Shown in pieces: positions 29,546 to 30,551 of a DNA stretch of 30,551 bases. A model generated the notes under the pieces. The model was not told where the DNA came from, made no database searches, and saw only the letters and a list, made by a program, of their open reading frames with translations. A program made the position numbers and the translations under genes. The stretch covers positions 1 through 30,551 of IMG/VR virus record IMGVR_UViG_3300017743_002322. The stretch is one strand, 5' to 3'. Position 1 is the stretch's first letter, and each line of letters starts with the position of its first letter. The stretch is from a virus.

Positions 29546-29803
29546 ATGACAGTACAATATAACTATAAAGACGACGGAAGATACTATGGAATCCCAAAGG
29601 ATTCTACTGTAGTATGGAAACCCACTATATATCCAGCTGACAAGTTTGACTACGATAAGATTAAAGCAAGAGTAGCCAAAATGAGAGATGAAGGAAATAA
29701 AAAGGGCCTTGAAACAATGAAGCGAAACTTCGAAAAAGTAATTAAGGATAACCCTGGTGTGTTTGACCATTTTGCAGATATATTCCAAACTAAATCCAAA
29801 TAA
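29546..29803 (+). CDS. hypothetical protein upstream of thyX
   Basis: An 85-residue basic protein. The N-terminal part is rich in Y and D (QYNYKDDGRYYGIPKD), then WKPTIYPADKFDYDKI, and a charged helix (ARVAKMRDEGNKKGLETMKRNFEKVIKD, about 42-69) makes up the rest. AGGAAA precedes the ATG, and the early promoter is 29 bp upstream. thyX follows after 9 bp, so the two are cotranscribed. No family is recognised. Confidence 0.72.
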   Translation: MTVQYNYKDDGRYYGIPKDSTVVWKPTIYPADKFDYDKIKARVAKMRDEGNKKGLETMKRNFEKVIKDNPGVFDHFADIFQTKSK

Positions 29804-29812
29804 GGAAACAAT

Positions 29813-30487
29813 ATGAAAGTAAAACTAATCTCTCACTCACAGGCTCCTCATGCAGCTAATGATTCAGCTCTTGATTTAATAGCCTATTGTGCTAGGGTGA
29901 GTAATCCATCTAATCAATCTAATAAGGAAACAAATGAAAAGCTCGTTAAGTACCTTATTAAACACAAGCATTGGTCACCTTTAGAAATGGTATCAGCTTG
30001 TATTGAAATTGAAACGACTCGTGATATTGCTCGTCAAATCCTACGACATCGTTCTTTCTCATTCCAAGAGTTTAGTCAACGTTATGCAGACCCTACTACT
30101 GATTTAGCATTTGAAGTACGAGATGCTCGTTTACAAGACCTTAAGAACAGACAGAATTCTATTGAGATAGACCAACTCGATGAGTCGCAAAGACGAATCA
30201 ACGAAGATTGGCGTATGAAACAATTGACTCATATTAGACAGACACAAGAACTTTACAACTGGGCAATAGACAATGGCATCGCAAAAGAACAAGCAAGAGC
30301 AGTACTTCCAGAAGGTAACACCATTTCTCGTATGTATGTTAATGGTACCCTTCGTAGTTGGATTTATTTTATTGAGCTCCGTTCTGGTAACGGTACTCAA
30401 CTTGAGCACATGGATATCGCAAAAGAAGTAGCCTCTGTGATTTCAACTATTTTTCCTATGGCTAATGACTTTGTTGAAAATAATTAA
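29813..30487 (+). CDS. thyX: flavin-dependent thymidylate synthase ThyX
   Basis: Makes dTMP from dUMP with FAD, NADPH and methylene-tetrahydrofolate. The 224-residue protein has the ThyX signature as RHRSFSFQEFSQRY (78-91; the family motif is RHRxxSxNxxSxRY, here with Gln for Asn). HKHWSPLEM (51-59) and LPEGNTISRMYVNGTLRSWIYFI, with the substrate-binding Arg, complete the active site. An AGGAAACA ribosome site precedes the ATG. It completes the route dCTP/dCMP - dUMP - dTMP with dUTPase and dCMP deaminase. Unlike most metabolic genes here it is on the plus strand. Confidence 0.97.
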   Translation: MKVKLISHSQAPHAANDSALDLIAYCARVSNPSNQSNKETNEKLVKYLIKHKHWSPLEMVSACIEIETTRDIARQILRHRSFSFQEFSQRYADPTTDLAFEVRDARLQDLKNRQNSIEIDQLDESQRRINEDWRMKQLTHIRQTQELYNWAIDNGIAKEQARAVLPEGNTISRMYVNGTLRSWIYFIELRSGNGTQLEHMDIAKEVASVISTIFPMANDFVENN

Positions 30488-30506
30488 ACTTTTTTCACAA
30501 AAAGGG

Positions 30507-30535
30507 TTGACAAACGATACAAAACCATGTACAAT
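30507..30535 (+). promoter_or_regulatory. early promoter at the right edge
   Basis: AAAGGG-TTGACA (30507-30512), a 17-bp spacer and TACAAT (30530-30535) preceded by TGT. The gene it serves lies beyond the window. Confidence 0.8.
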
Positions 30536-30551
30536 AGACCTATATTAACCA

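Noticed and set aside
29387-29788. 133-aa minus-strand ORF
   Set aside because: It is antisense to the 85-aa gene; its cysteine- and phenylalanine-rich composition is an artefact, and it overlaps two promoters.
1-30551. tRNA genes, CRISPR arrays, IS elements, integrase or attachment sites
   Set aside because: I looked for cloverleaf-like segments, regular spaced repeats, transposase or integrase motifs and long terminal repeats, and saw none.

Overview
The window is a compact, AT-rich segment of a T4-like (tailed, contractile-type) bacteriophage genome, most like the marine T4-like phages (cyanophage / pelagiphage type). The call rests on a dense set of recognisable T4 core genes: sliding clamp gp45, clamp loader gp44/gp62, RegA, DNA polymerase gp43, gp46/gp47, late sigma factor gp55, UvsW, UvsY, topoisomerase II gp39/gp52, dCMP hydroxymethylase gp42, dCMP deaminase and DexA. 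It also carries accessory genes typical of marine relatives: Hsp20, peptide deformylase, ThyX, MazG-like and DUF2061. No photosynthesis gene, tRNA, IS element or CRISPR array is visible. The host cannot be fixed from this window; a heterotrophic marine bacterium is a guess.

Layout. Nearly everything lies on the minus strand, so transcription runs right to left. Strong sigma70-like promoters (TTGACA, 17-bp spacer, TGT-TATAAT-like) mark the units. (1) 28.5-24.2 kb: an unknown 170-aa protein, the topoisomerase large subunit (interrupted by one in-frame TAG), gp52 and three small unknowns. (2) 23.5-20.7 kb: a tail-tube-like structural gene behind a T4-type late promoter, then uvsY, a small membrane protein and uvsW. 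(3) 20.5-15.6 kb: gp55, an APS-kinase-like P-loop kinase, DUF2061, a HIGH-type nucleotidyltransferase, peptide deformylase, gp47 and gp46. (4) gp43 alone. (5) 13.0-11.5 kb: an unknown 95-aa protein, glutaredoxin, an exported cytochrome c, MazG-like and an unknown 73-aa protein. (6) 11.4-9.7 kb: a DUF1599/Nmad1-like protein, DsbA-like, gp42 and dCMP deaminase. (7) 9.7-5.1 kb: two glycosyltransferase-like genes, a C5-cytosine methyltransferase, DexA and a third glycosyltransferase. (8) 5.1-2.0 kb: gp45, an unknown, gp44, a small zinc-ribbon protein, gp62 and RegA. (9) dUTPase. (10) 1.3-0 kb: a ribbon-helix-helix protein, then Hsp20 and peroxiredoxin behind a late promoter.

Plus-strand genes are few: an FkbM-type methyltransferase (23.5 kb), an 85-aa unknown plus ThyX (29.5-30.5 kb), a possible 28-aa late peptide (1.4 kb), and perhaps a gene tail at the left edge.

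How the genes fit together. Replication (gp43-gp45-gp44/62), recombination-driven replication (gp46/47, UvsY, UvsW), topology control (gp39/52) and late transcription (gp55, clamp, DsbA-like) form one machine. Nucleotide supply (dUTPase, dCMP deaminase, ThyX, MazG-like) is joined to a probable DNA-modification pathway: gp42 makes hm-dCMP, and candidate glycosyltransferases plus a C5-MTase could modify the DNA further. Points that stand out are the cytochrome c gene tightly embedded in a phage operon, the amber codon in gp39, the hypermodification cluster, an orphan promoter aimed antisense into uvsW, and a self-contained RHH regulator with its own palindromic operator.
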